A DNA stretch of 64,000 nucleotides from Parelaphostrongylus tenuis. Its lineage: Eukaryota > Nematoda > Chromadorea > Rhabditida > Metastrongylidae. The DNA is taken from positions 47,433 to 111,432 of the forward strand of contig JAHQIW010004613.1 of NCBI GenBank assembly GCA_019055375.1, given 5' to 3'. The notes below the pieces were generated by a model, which was not told the origin of the DNA, did no database searches, and was given only the letters and a program-made list of their open reading frames with translations. Shown piece by piece: positions 42,858-52,504 of this stretch (position 1 is its first letter; the number at the start of each line of letters is the position of its first letter). Both the position numbers and the translations under genes were made by a program.

Positions 42858-43868
42858 CAAAAGCCTCTCTCTCAGCGATGGACGTGGGAGTCTCCCAATG
42901 GAGAGTACCATAACGAAATAGATCACATCATAGTAAATCGAAGGTTTTGCCTGACCGACGTCGCTGTTGTTCCCAAGTTCTACACGGGATCAGACCACCG
43001 CCTCCTTCGCGCAACGTTCCGATTTTCGAGGAGAGGAGAGAAAGCCGCTAAATTCAAACAACGAAGTCCCAGAACTACCATGAACTGGGATGTATTCAAA
43101 TCATTAGTCGGCTCTTGGGAAGATACCGTTGTCGACAACATCGACGAAGAATACGATCGACTCGTTGAATATCTTCACGTTAGCGCTAAAAAAGCCGAGA
43201 GTCCTAAGGTCACGAAGAGACGCTTGTCTCCGCAGACACTCGAGCTGATACGTCAACGTGGAATCGCACGAGCTGCAGGCAACCGAAACCTTACGTCCGA
43301 ACTTGCGAAACGATGCAGAGAAGCGATAAAAGAAGACCTTAAAGAGAGAAGAGCAGCAGTTATGGCAGAAGCTGCAGAAGCTGGGAAGAGCATTCGCAAA
43401 GCCCAGCGAGGCTTCGCCAACTATAAGACCAAGGTGACTGCACTCCGATACCCTGACGGGACACTTACAGCTTCCAGAAGGGCTATGGAGAAAATCATCC
43501 ACCAATACTACTCGGATCTCTTCGCTAGCCATGTTCTCTTACCGTCTTATAAATTGAAAGAGGACGAATATGTCGTTCCACCGGTCCTTCCTTCCGAAAT
43601 CCGACATGCTATATCGTCGGTGAAAAACAGAACAACACCCGGTCCGGACAGGATTAGACCAGAACACCTGAAGAACCTGCCGCCAGTTCTCATCAACACC
43701 CTGGCTCGGCTCTTCACTCGCTACCTGTCAGAATGCAAGGTCCCTATTCAATGGAAAACCAGCAAGACCGTATTGTTGTTCAAAAAGGGAGACCTTCACG
43801 ACATAGGCAATTATCGCCCAATCTGCTTGCTGTCCGTTGTCTATAACTCTTTACTCGAGTCATCCTGA
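42858..43868 (+). pseudogene. RTE polyprotein, middle part, truncated and frameshifted
   Basis: The frame starts at the equivalent of residue 256 of the 858-residue ORF. It keeps NEIDHIIVNRR and SDHRLL of the endonuclease but has lost VGDFNAKIG and the N-terminal half. It continues through TPGPDRIRPEHL and YRPICLLSVVY, then shifts after loss of one A near 43846 and stops at 43868. The frame is open for a further 62 codons upstream into flanking DNA (from 42672), which is not element sequence. Confidence 0.9.
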
Positions 43869-45130
43869 ACAGGATTGACAGAACACTGGACGAAGGACAG
43901 CCATGCGAACAAGCAGGGTTCAGAAAAGGATTTAGTACCATAGACCACATCCACACGATCACAAGACTCATTGAAGTTTCGCGAGAGTACAAACAACCAC
44001 TCTGTCTCACTTTTATCGATCTGAAGAAAGCCTTTGATTCAGTGGAAACAGAAGCGGTTATAGAGGCTCTGGATAACCAGGGCGTCCCTACTCGGTACAT
44101 AATGATCCTTCGTGAGCTTTATAAAGATTTCACGACCAGAATATCTCCATTCTACAACAATATCACCATTGACGTAAGAAGAGGGGTTCGACAAGGCGAT
44201 ACAATATCGCCAAAACTATTCACTGCCACCCTACAAAACGTCATGCGAACATTAGAATGGGACGAAATGGGAGTGAAAATTGACGGTCGACAATTAAACC
44301 ATCTTCGCTTTGCTGACGATATCGTTCTCATAACACCAAACATCAGCCAAGCGGAACGAATGTTGACTGATTTCGATAACGCCTGTGGAAAGATCGGTCT
44401 TCAACTGAATCTAACGAAAACAATGTTCATGAGGAACGGATGGGTTTCTAATGCCCCATTCACGCTCAACGGAACGACAATTTCCGAATGCTCCAGTTAC
44501 ATCTATCTAGGTCGTGAAATCAACATGATGAACGACCTAGCCCCAGAGTTGAGCAGGAGGAAACGAGCGGCTTGGGGAACGTTTAAGAGCATCGAAGATG
44601 TAGTGAAGAGGACAAAGAACATCCGACTCCGTGCCCACCTTTTCGACTCGACAATTATCCCTGCCCTAAAGTATGCAGCAGAAACCTGGTCGCTACGTAA
44701 GCAGGATGAAAGATCACTTGCCGTTATCGAACGCGCAGTCGAAAGGTCGATGCTAGGAGTATCCCGTATCTCGCAAATGAGAGAAAGGATCCGAAGTTCC
44801 GACCTACGTCAACGATCGAAAATCAGAGACGCCGTTCTACACGCCAGGATATCGAAAATAAGGTGGGCCGGACACGTGATGCGCTTCAACGACAACCGAT
44901 GGACGAGAGCCGTTACCGACTGGATTCCTCGGGACGTCAAGCGCTCTAAAGGAAGACCACTGACCCGTTGGTCCGATTTCTTCACGAAAGCGATGGAAGA
45001 AAGATATGATGCTCAGCGAATTCCTAGAGCGAGGAGGACCCACTGGGCTACTCTTGCACGCGATAGGGAAAAATGGAAGAGTTGCTGGTACCCGCTCGAG
45101 TCACTCGACGATCAACGGGACGACAGGTGA
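43869..45130 (+). pseudogene. RTE polyprotein, C-terminal part after frameshift
   Basis: After the 1-base deletion the native frame resumes and stays open to the natural TGA at 45128-45130. It contains FIDLKKAFDS (block A), GVRQGDTISP (block B), LRFADDIVLI (block C), LNLTKT and YIYLGREI, and the C-terminal RWAGHVMRFNDNRW. The reverse-transcriptase residues look intact, but nothing supplies a start or the endonuclease. Confidence 0.9.
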
Positions 45131-45325
45131 TACAGGTGATACAGGTGATGAATATTCAAAGCCTGATACAATTACGAATGCTATAGGATGGAGTTTTTTT
45201 TCAATGAAGCGATAATCATCAACATAGAAAAGGACCATTTTATGAGTGGTTTCTTATGAGCTTAATTATAAGGCAAGAGAAAAGTATATGGTATAGCATA
45301 TTGCATTTTTTATGCCCCTAAGAAA

Positions 45326-45606
45326 TAACATAAAGGATGAAGCTTTGAGCTTTGATCAGTCTTTGAGGATGCGCCATGCATTCGTCTGCAATATTCAATG
45401 TTTGAGATGACCGAATGTATATGGACCTTCAAAATGATTTGAAGTGCCCTCCCGCCGGGTTACTCAGTGCTGCTTATGCTTTTAGACGAGTCTGATATTG
45501 ATTTAGCAACACCAGAGGCATCGCTGCCTTGGTAAGCCATGAGCGAGCGATCGAAACATCAATTTTGTTTGCGATAAGAAGCACCTCTGACCACTGCGCC
45601 ATAGCC
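45326..45606 (-). repeat. SINE-A copy 5 (diverged)
   Basis: The left end has GAGCTTTGATCAGTC and GGATGCGCCATGCATTCG; the right end has the head CTATGGCGCAGTGGTC with a changed box B (GTTTCGATCGCTCGCTC). Many substitutions place it among the older copies. It lies about 180 bp after the young RTE. Confidence 0.75.
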
Positions 45607-46348
45607 GTATGTATGCGTCCTTCATGCTTAACCTTAGATACAAGTTCTATAAGGAGGTATGATTTGGAATCCTTTGAATTATACGCGTTATCGAAGCGAC
45701 ATCTCATCGTGTTCACCGGGCGCTTTCTCTGTGAGAGTTGAAGCATGTTAGTAGATTTGTCTGGGAGGACAGTAGTTCTGACTTGATACAACCATGGGCC
45801 ACCGCAATTTATTTCAAAACTTAGGCACTCATTCCCAGACAGTCACAAAACCGATCGATGCTGAGTGATCACGAGGTGCCATGGTAATTATCGATTGTCA
45901 CCGGCGCACGTGCCCATGCCATGTCGCCACGCAATCGATAGCGTCCGCGGTCCTCCGATTTCGTAGTATATTGAAATTGATATATTTTAACTGGCTCAAT
46001 TTAATGCTGAGACAGTACGTGAAAGCCCACCCATTCATTAAGTGCAGATGGAATCCGCCAAAACCTCTGCCACAGTGCATATATGATTGTCTAAAGAAAA
46101 ACGGCATTGGCTATCATTTGCAACTATCGTGCTCTAATGCAACGATCCGCTCCGCTCCATTCTAGCATCTCTCTCTCCTCTCTCCCTCTCTGGATTTTCT
46201 ATCAGCATAGAAGCTCTCCGATAGTGGCCTGACACCGATTCTCATCATTGGTTAGTTCTTATTTTACAATTCATTTGTTTTTCAACCAATTTATTCCAAA
46301 TCTAATACCAGTTTTGTTATGAAAACCTTTATAAGATTCCCACTGATG
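45607..46348. other. No supported gene; pyrimidine-rich tract
   Basis: A CT-rich low-complexity tract lies at about 46163-46193. A frame at 45881-46165 on the plus strand and one at 45898-46107 on the minus strand overlap and cannot be told apart from chance. Confidence 0.35.
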
Positions 46349-46556
46349 TGGAAGTGATGTGCAAAACTTTCGCGCCAGATAGGACTAGAACCCGCACCTC
46401 ACTCTTTCCTGGAATGCGTGCTCTATCCGTTACACTACTGGCGCCCATTTTGCACATCGCTCTTTCTACGTTGCAGCGTATCTATCGGTCAGCCGCCAGC
46501 TGTCAACGGCGTGGCCCGGGTAGCCGGTCTCGACATTGAACCCAGTCACGTAGCGT
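46349..46556 (-). repeat. SINE-B copy 3, with 73-nt tRNA-Arg-like block
   Basis: The minus strand of 46372-46444 is exactly 73 nt. It starts GCGCCAG and ends CTGGCGC, a perfect 7-bp acceptor-like stem. Internally GTAACGGATAGAGC and GCGGGTTCTAGTCC stand in box A and box B positions, and the order resembles arginine tRNAs (CCAGTGGCGTAACGGAT-type). The T and anticodon stems are poor, so it is a tRNA relic within a repeat. A head ending ATTGAACCCAGTCACG lies on the far side and the tail GCACATCACTTCCAC on the near side. Confidence 0.65.
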
Positions 46557-47029
46557 AGAAAAAAATTTTCAAAATTTAATAAGTTTCGATCTTCCTATTA
46601 GTTGATCTCGCTCTATTTCTATTCAAATTTATGTGCTCGCATAATTAGGCGAGGCGAAAGCTCTCCAATAAAGGAAGAGATTTTGTTAGAAATAGTTTCA
46701 AATGAACGCTAGATATCTTTTTGATCTCTTTATTGTGCACAGCAGCGGTCATGAAATCGATCTCTTCTATGCGATTTGAATTTCGACCTTACCATTAGAA
46801 TTTCGAAGAATTCTTTATACTAATGTTGTCGCGGAACGATCCTATGATTTCTTACTACTACAGAGATCATTTTTCTCAAAACAGCTGCGCAGTGCGACAG
46901 TTAATGTAACATACTTTTCAGTATATGAAAAGCCTCTGCTAATGATAGAATATCCTGCTAAAGAATCTTATAGGAGGTAATTCTTTTTATTTGAATGCTT
47001 CTAGCGGTGTTATGATGTTCCAAATAGAT

Positions 47030-47155
47030 ACCCATTGATGTAGAGTTATGTGAAAAACTTTTGCGTCCAGCGAGGACTACAACCCGCACCTCACTCTTTC
47101 CGGGAGCGCGTGCGCTATATGTTACACTACTGACGCCCATTTTGCACATCATACT
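47030..47155 (-). repeat. SINE-B copy 4
   Basis: Same orientation as copy 3, with tRNA-like block GCGTCAG ... CTGGACGC, box B GCGGGTTGTAGTCC and tail CATCAATGGG. The head is missing. It ends immediately left of the point to which the giant inverted repeat can be followed, so it lies at or inside the arm's outer edge. Confidence 0.6.
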
Positions 47156-47239
47156 TTGTGGAATGTTCTTATTCTCACGGCTTTTCATCAGAAAGGTTTA
47201 GTTTTGTCAGTGTAATCAGATAACTCACAAAATATGCAG

Positions 47240-47397
47240 TGTTAGGCAAGCCTTTGAAGTATGTCGATACTGCTCAGAACTCGTCCAATGGCAGCCCGTT
47301 GAGTGGTATCGCTATCAGGAGCTGGACCTATCGGCGTTCTCCTTTTTCACCTCCTCAACTTGAGCAGAACGATGAGGAAGTAGAATGCACCTCACAG
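47240..47397 (+). CDS. Gene A exon 1 (left arm), unknown product
   Basis: It lies between an acceptor (AAAATATGCAG) and a donor (CAG|GTAGGT). After two leading bases the frame stays open: LGKPLKYVDTAQNSSNG, then RSWTYRRSPFSPPQLEQ and NDEEVECTSQ. It ends in phase 0, which fits the phase-0 start of the next candidate exon 2.4 kb away. The right-arm equivalent (63758-63914) lacks one base near its start, and most substitutions between arms change residues, so selection looks weak. I do not recognise the protein. Confidence 0.45.
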
Positions 47398-47639
47398 GTA
47401 GGTATTTGTATTTATGAGTACGATAGCATCTTAGTATTCATCCAAGAAACACTATCGAATTCAACACTGGGCTGAGGAAAAGTTTCTCAATACCGGCAAA
47501 AATTCAAGTTTTATGTTCGTTTCACACAGTATAGGCTATCGTAAATTCATGGAAAAATCTCAGAAATAGTTCCGTAAGAAACTCTCACGGCAACGATTGT
47601 TATAATGCATAAAATTTTAATCCAGTTTTCGAAAATCAA

Positions 47640-48126
47640 ATGATGACAACGTCCAAAATTGAGCTTCGAGTTTTGATACGCTACTGGTGGAAGCGTCAAC
47701 TCACAAAAGAGACGCTGCGAAGGAGATCTTTGATGTCGAAGGTGAAGGAACTGGGAGCCATGTGATTGTTGCAAAGTGGTGCAAACGACTTGGAAGTAGT
47801 GATCTCAGTCTCGCATGCGCGCTGTTCGAACAAGACAACGCTAAACCTCACAATGGTAAATGAGATTGAGTAGAAGTTTGTTGAATTAGAGAGAACTGAG
47901 ATTTTGCCGAACCCAGCAGTTGCTGCACCGTCCAGTTACAATTCAGTTTTCGCTCAATGGAACATTTTCTACGTGGACGCCGATTCAAGAAATTTTATGA
48001 AGTTAAAGAGGCATGTTAAGAGTTTTTTGATTAAAAGCTAATGAATGGTATTTTGAGCAGATCTCGAGGGTGAATGATTGTTGGCAAGAGATAGTCAATT
48101 ATGACAGTCTTCACTTTGAGGAATAA
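47640..48126 (+). pseudogene. Mariner transposase relic, internally deleted (left arm)
   Basis: The start reads TSKIELRVLIRYWWKRQLT. After one frameshift comes KRDAAKEIFDVEGEGTGSH then VIVAKWCKRLGSSDLSL, the paired HTH DNA-binding region of mariner transposases. It then jumps to LFEQDNAKPHNGK (the catalytic DN.(K/R)PH segment) and, after further shifts, to FRSMEHFLRGRRFKKF and the C-terminal WQEIVNYDSLHFEE with a stop at 48126. About half of a usual 345-residue ORF is missing between HTH and catalytic core, and the third-aspartate region is corrupted. It lies in the large intron between gene A exons 1 and 2. Confidence 0.8.
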
Positions 48127-48424
48127 CTGTTGTTCTGAATTTTCAACAGGTGTTAAGGAACCTTATCTTCAACGTAATACAGCATTCCATATAGTAACCG
48201 CTGCCAATCGTTAGTACTTACTAATGGATACTCGTTATTAGGTAGGCTTAGGTATAACCGCTCCTATCACCTGCCAATTAATGAAAATTCGTACTCCTTT
48301 ATACATACTATTGCGCTAAATATGATTCAGGTAATGTAGGGATTTTCATAGACGTTATCTGGCGAAGCTAGTTCAAAAAATTTTTGACAGATCTTAATTT
48401 CCGTAGATATTTCCTTATTATTTG

Positions 48425-48500
48425 AGGCTACATGTCATGTGGTCTGGTAAGGGCTCTAGCCCGATACACGTGTTTCGACATTACAATTTTCGTCAGTCAG
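48425..48500 (+). repeat. Repeat R2 copy (left arm)
   Basis: GAGGCTACATGTCATGTGG, TCTGGTAAGGGCTCTAGCCC and CACGTGTTTCGACATT define the best-preserved R2 copy. It is mirrored at 62655-62731. Confidence 0.65.
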
Positions 48501-48911
48501 GCAGAACGCGTCGTCCTATTTTCTGTTGCAAGAGACATGCGGTTGTATGTTTCAGCATTACAAATCATCAGCTCAGTTACGAGATGTCAGACCATCTGAA
48601 TAATTGTACAAACGTTTGTGAGGAGTTTTGATTTAAAGCATTTACTGCCCTGTGCATGGTACCCACAGAAACTCCTCTGCTTAGAGCGGCTGTTTGACAT
48701 AATTGAGGAAAACAGTCTAAAATATCATTGTCTAAAGTCCACGTGTGCGGCATTATTCGTGAAAAGTTTACCTATTGAAACATTTTGAAAAGCACTTCAG
48801 CTCACCTAAGAACGTTTATCCAGTATTTTATAATTTCTTCTCCTACGAGCTAGAAGGAGGTGCGCATTTTTCTTTCTCAAAAAAGAACATTGACATCCTG
48901 AGGATTTTGCA

Positions 48912-49118
48912 TTAGTTAGAGCGAAGAATTATGATGGTATGCAGCATCTCACTATTCGGTCGCAAATACCCCTGCTCAACTGGTATGCAGTTGATGATCC
49001 AATTCAAAGACCAGCCTGTTGACAAAAGTTTAACGTCTAACTTCTTCGATGGAGTATGGTCACCACTAGGCTCTTCACGCACTGTGAGCAATGAAATCAG
49101 TCTTGCCAGGAAATCAGT
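48912..49118 (-). CDS. Possible terminal exon (left arm), unknown product
   Basis: The minus strand has a strong acceptor (TTGTTTCAG) and 68 codons to TAA: TDFLARLISLLTVREEPS, then KKLDVKLLSTGWSLNWIIN, YLRPNSEMLHTIIIL. The opposite strand is also open. Differences from the right-arm copy are mostly amino-acid changing, so current selection is doubtful. It sits inside the large intron of gene A on the other strand. Confidence 0.35.
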   Translation of the reverse strand, partial: TDFLARLISLLTVREEPSGDHTPSKKLDVKLLSTGWSLNWIINCIPVEQGYLRPNSEMLHTIIILRSN

Positions 49119-49783
49119 CTGAAACAAGACTCTATATACGTTTGACAATCAAGCACTTTTAATAAATAATCATTCAATTTTGCAAATATTATTCAAATGC
49201 GAGCATTTTGTGTTCTGCTGTTTTGATTCTTAGCACAGGATAGTGGCTACCACATAAAATGATCACCGTGGTGTCGAGCCTTATTGTACCTAGGGGAGTC
49301 GTTCGTCACTTTTCAAATATCCAAGTGAATGATCTTTGATGTGTACACAAAAGGTCTACTTTTTCGTCAATGTATTCAATATTCTTATGAAAAATGAAGC
49401 AACTTGTACTGCTCAGCACTGCAGTCGAAATAACTCAAGTGATACTCCGCTTCACATAGCAGTCATATAGGCAGTTCGAAAATAATTAAAGGGCATGAAA
49501 TACTGGATGAAATTTATGCCACAGTGTATTTCTAATCACAGATTTTTACCACTTCTTACCAACGGCGATTGCTCGTTTGATAATAAGAGAAGCCTTAAAC
49601 GAATAGTTTTATCTGGCTTTAGATTATTGTCGGTATGTACAGTATTTTTCAAAGGATGGACAATAGAAAAAATGTCTTTGAGTTTTTCTATTATTACAAT
49701 ATCCAGCTAACCATGAATGGATACCATTCTTCACTATAAGGTAGCTTGATAGAATTTCTAAGCTCTCCATCGTGGTATTTCAG

Positions 49784-49872
49784 TGTTCTCGTCTATCTTT
49801 AGATTGGAACGCAGTCTTCTGTCTCACCAGTGATCGAGTAGTTGAAGAACTTTGGCCGAAACGAATTGTAGG
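49784..49872 (+). CDS. Gene A exon 2 (left arm)
   Basis: A canonical nematode acceptor (GTGGTATTTCAG) and a donor (GG|GTTAATG) bound 89 bases. The phase-0 frame reads CSRLSLDWNAVFCLTSD and RVVEELWPKRIV with two bases over. These two bases plus the first base of exon 3 give a glycine codon, so the phases agree. In the right arm (61276-61365) one extra G at DW breaks the frame and brings an early stop. Confidence 0.5.
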
Positions 49873-50086
49873 GTTAATGTCTCTACTCGGTTGTTAGTTC
49901 TCAAAGAAAAACCTGGTAGAAAGAGATTTGTGGTAACGTTGTAGCACAACTAGAAAAAAACCAGAAATAGTGAACTCGGACGTCGTTGAAAATAGATGAC
50001 TGATAATTATTTGAATAAATGCATACAATTACTCCAAAAAATTTTTTCATGTTCGTCCTCACGTTACGAGTTGACAGGTATTACAG

Positions 50087-50175
50087 ATGTTGGCCGGCGA
50101 TGTTCATTCTGCCAACAACAGATGACACCGTCGTCTTGTGTGGTGTCATCGAAAAGAGAGCACGACTAGCCATCG
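50087..50175 (+). CDS. Gene A exon 3 (left arm)
   Basis: An acceptor (GGTATTACAG) and a donor (ATCG|GTAAAA) bound 89 bases. With the incoming phase of exon 2 the frame reads CWPAMFILPTTDDTVVLCG and VIEKRARLAI, leaving one base that joins exon 4 to give glycine. In the right arm (60965-61058) five extra bases disrupt the frame after TTDD. Confidence 0.5.
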
Positions 50176-50252
50176 GTAAAATAGTTTATTAATTCCAATT
50201 TTTATATATTCAACCACTTTAATCTATACATTATTGCTGTGACATATTTTAG

Positions 50253-50368
50253 GAGTGGAAAGCGAGGGCAGTACGAATAAGTTCAGTGGAGTCGAGCTGA
50301 CAAATGAGATCAGGTCACAAGGAAAGGTATTCAGAGAACAATTTTTCTGCTCACTTGTAATATTCTAG
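50253..50368 (+). CDS. Gene A exon 4 (left arm), possibly terminal
   Basis: The acceptor is CATATTTTAG. After two bases completing the glycine codon the frame reads VESEGSTNKFSGVELTN and EIRSQGK. A donor-like AAG|GTATTC lies at 50326. Read through instead, the frame continues 13 codons to TAG at 50366-50368, which would avoid overlap with the opposing gene B. The right-arm copy (60772-60887) differs by S to R and R to S in the first part. No known domain is recognised. Confidence 0.45.
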
Positions 50369-50764
50369 TGATTTTTTTTTGCTTTGATTATGTAACTGAT
50401 GCGGGCACATCACATTGAGACGTTCCAAGATTTCTATCACATTTCTACTCTTTTCTTAACTCAAATATTGTTCATGTCGGGAAACCAACTGGTCACATGA
50501 TCACAATCAAAATCAATGATTTACAACCATTAGATGAGTAAATATTGAATTTTTGCCTCTCAGAAAGAATGAGGCTAGTGATCATATAAGTCAGTACGAT
50601 CACTTTCAGCTGGTTGTATTTTTTAAATTTTTCTTCCTCAGACACTTCTTTAGGGCGCAGAAGAGATGTCAATGCGATGGAGCAAATTTGAGTTTTACGG
50701 TGCATGTGGCACGGTGGTTTAGCTTAGTCCTTCCAAAATGAGACGAGTCATTTTTAGTATGACG

Positions 50765-50916
50765 TCAAAAGTTGTCCTGGAGAAGGGCAACGCTGAGTTG
50801 TTTTGGGCGGTTCACTTGCACTGCTATGCCTAACTCTCCGAGTTGTTCACCGCAGTCATCGACGATGATTGCCTGCTTGTTGTCGAGCAGTTCGCAAAAT
50901 AATGTGCTATGCAATC
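50765..50916 (-). CDS. Gene B terminal exon (left arm), unknown product
   Basis: After an acceptor (GGTTTTCTAG) and two bases the minus strand reads LHSTLFCELLDNKQAIIV, DDCGEQLGELGIAVQVN, RPKQLSVALLQDNF and TGA. The residue pattern is strongly protein-like, with no low complexity. It ends about 400 bp from the end of gene A, so genes A and B converge. No confident family assignment. Confidence 0.5.
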
Positions 50917-51161
50917 CTAGAAAACCGAGAGCGTAATATTCTTAACATGTCACTTTAGCTTTTGTTGAGCTGTAAGGTCTTTGTTGCTGGGCTGCCACTT
51001 GGTGACGCGTGTTTTCCTCGTAGCAGACGAAGTACTAGTATCCTCGAACTCCAACTGACGTGAGGGACTTGAGAAGATTTAACCTGCACGGTCGTAAGTG
51101 AAGCTTTCGAAGCGGTCACGCGTGCAACGCACTCATGGTCATTGTTTACGTGTTTTCTCAC

Positions 51162-51213
51162 CGATTTCAACCGACATAATCATTCCTTCTCGAAGAAAGA
51201 CATTCAATCTTTC
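51162..51213 (-). CDS. Gene B penultimate exon candidate (left arm)
   Basis: 52 bases between TTGCTAAG and a good donor (ATCG|GTGAGA) read ERLNVFLREGMIMSVEI with one base over. That base plus the two leading bases of the terminal exon give a glycine codon, so the phases agree across a 245-base intron. The acceptor is weak, and an alternative plus-strand frame also exists here. Confidence 0.35.
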
Positions 51214-51585
51214 CTTAGCAAGCGGTTACATATTCATTAATCATGATGGCGATTGCATTGTTGATCAAATGTTTCTTTTGAATAATTGACGAACAAATCA
51301 GCAAAGTGTTAGAGCATAAACGAAATCATTTGACAGCCAACAATCTATATTTCGCTTTTTCCCATCAAAATGCTCTGCTCTGGAAAGGAAATTTTTTATC
51401 GGATAGTGATGTCAGCGGCAGCGCGGCAGGTGTACGTTTACTGCCGCACTTATCTACGTGAGCTTGGTAATTGCATGTGGAAGTTTTAGCGTAAGAAAAT
51501 TATAATATAAACTGTTTTCGTCTCAATATCATTACTATTCTTCATCACGGGATACTGGTAGTGAAATAAATGTTAATTATTTTGA

Positions 51586-51870
51586 GTGGATGCACAAGTT
51601 CTGATAATTAGGCTCAAACTTCTATTCGTCATTGGTTTCATAAAATTTAATCGAAAGAGACTGAAGATTCTACGCCTCGCTGCTTTGACTCTATTCGCAG
51701 GATTTTTGGTACCGCCTAAAAGCGTAACCATAGTGTCGTGTCGATCTGTCCCAAAGGTGTATATTGTAGAGTTTTCGAATGTCCATCTAGCTGATGTTCT
51801 GTCCGGACTTAGCGTGTTCTACTCTTCTGGTCAATCGTTGTTCGATCATCCCACATCTTTCAAAGTATAA
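51586..51870 (+). CDS. Possible exon with membrane segment (left arm)
   Basis: An open frame of 94 codons is the same in both arms. It includes RLAALTLFAGFLV, possibly a membrane or signal segment, then PPKSVTIVSCRSVPK and VYIVEFSNVHLADVLSGL. An acceptor (CTATTCGCAG, exon from 51701) and a donor (AAA|GTATAAG at 51864) would give a 164-base exon with a phase-0 end. It does not fit the phase of gene A exon 4, so it may belong to another gene or be chance. Confidence 0.3.
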   Translation: MDAQVLIIRLKLLFVIGFIKFNRKRLKILRLAALTLFAGFLVPPKSVTIVSCRSVPKVYIVEFSNVHLADVLSGLSVFYSSGQSLFDHPTSFKV

Positions 51871-52289
51871 GATATGTCGTACTCTCTTCGTTAGTATCAA
51901 AGCAAGTCGATGTGTGCTCCTCTAGAGATAAGACGCTCGTTTAAACGGTTTTTAGCACAGTAGACGGCGTAAAGTCTCGAGATGTATTCTTATAACTGAA
52001 GCAGTGTTTTGTAGGCCGCTGAAATTTAGCCACATCTTGATATCGTTACTTATTCCATCTCATGTAAGGGAAGGCCTTGGGTCTTCATGTTTCGACTTGA
52101 GATAGCATATGTTACATAATACTTTTGAAAGATGGTATGGACATTTGTCCTCCAATAATACTTGATTATTCTGTAGCAATCCATTCTGCAGCATTTCATT
52201 TAGTATTGACTGGCATGTACTTCAGCTTTCACTGCACCTCGGTTTGCATGATTGATTCCGTCGAAAGTTTGTCTAAGAGTGTATTTTAG

Positions 52290-52504
52290 AAATGAATGCT
52301 TACTATGACAGAAAAGTCTACCTAGAATATATTTACGCCAATTTATGCATGTTTCCAGATGGTCAAAAGTTCGAGCTCTTGGCAGCACAAGTATCGGTGC
52401 ACAGTAACTCCTGTGCAAAAAGAATTCATGAGCTCGAAAGCTTTGGCAGCTTCCAGATTGAGCTGTCGTATACTAATGCAGGGAAAATTAATTATAGGCT
52501 ATAA
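52290..52504 (+). CDS. Possible terminal exon (left arm), unknown product
   Basis: The acceptor GTGTATTTTAG is followed by two bases and 70 codons to TAA: MNAYYDRKVYLEYIYANLC, DGQKFELLAAQVSVHSN, RIHELESFGSFQIELSY and NAGKINYRL. The composition is protein-like. The opposite strand is also open (58722-58940 in mirror), so strand choice is not certain. Confidence 0.35.

Larger units (their letters stand above)
42858..45147 (+). mobile_element. Young 5'-truncated RTE retrotransposon with target-site duplication
   Basis: The element begins inside the endonuclease region (CAAAAGCCTCTCTCTCAG) and runs to the tail GACAGGTGATACAGGTGAT-like repeats. ATGAATAT flanks it on both sides (42850-42857 and 45148-45155), an 8-bp target-site duplication. 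The sequence is almost identical to the 9.2-12.4 kb copy where they overlap, so both inserted recently from the same source lineage. Confidence 0.93.

Noticed and set aside
46372..46444. Functional tRNA-Arg gene
   Set aside because: Length and acceptor stem fit, but the T and anticodon stems are poor and the same block recurs within a larger repeat.
51098..51289. Plus-strand frame opposite gene B (AFEAVTRATHSWSLF and KKDIQSFLSKRLHIH)
   Set aside because: One plus-strand frame is protein-like and ends in a stop, but no good acceptor was found. The minus strand offers phase-matched splice sites, so the minus-strand reading was preferred with low confidence.
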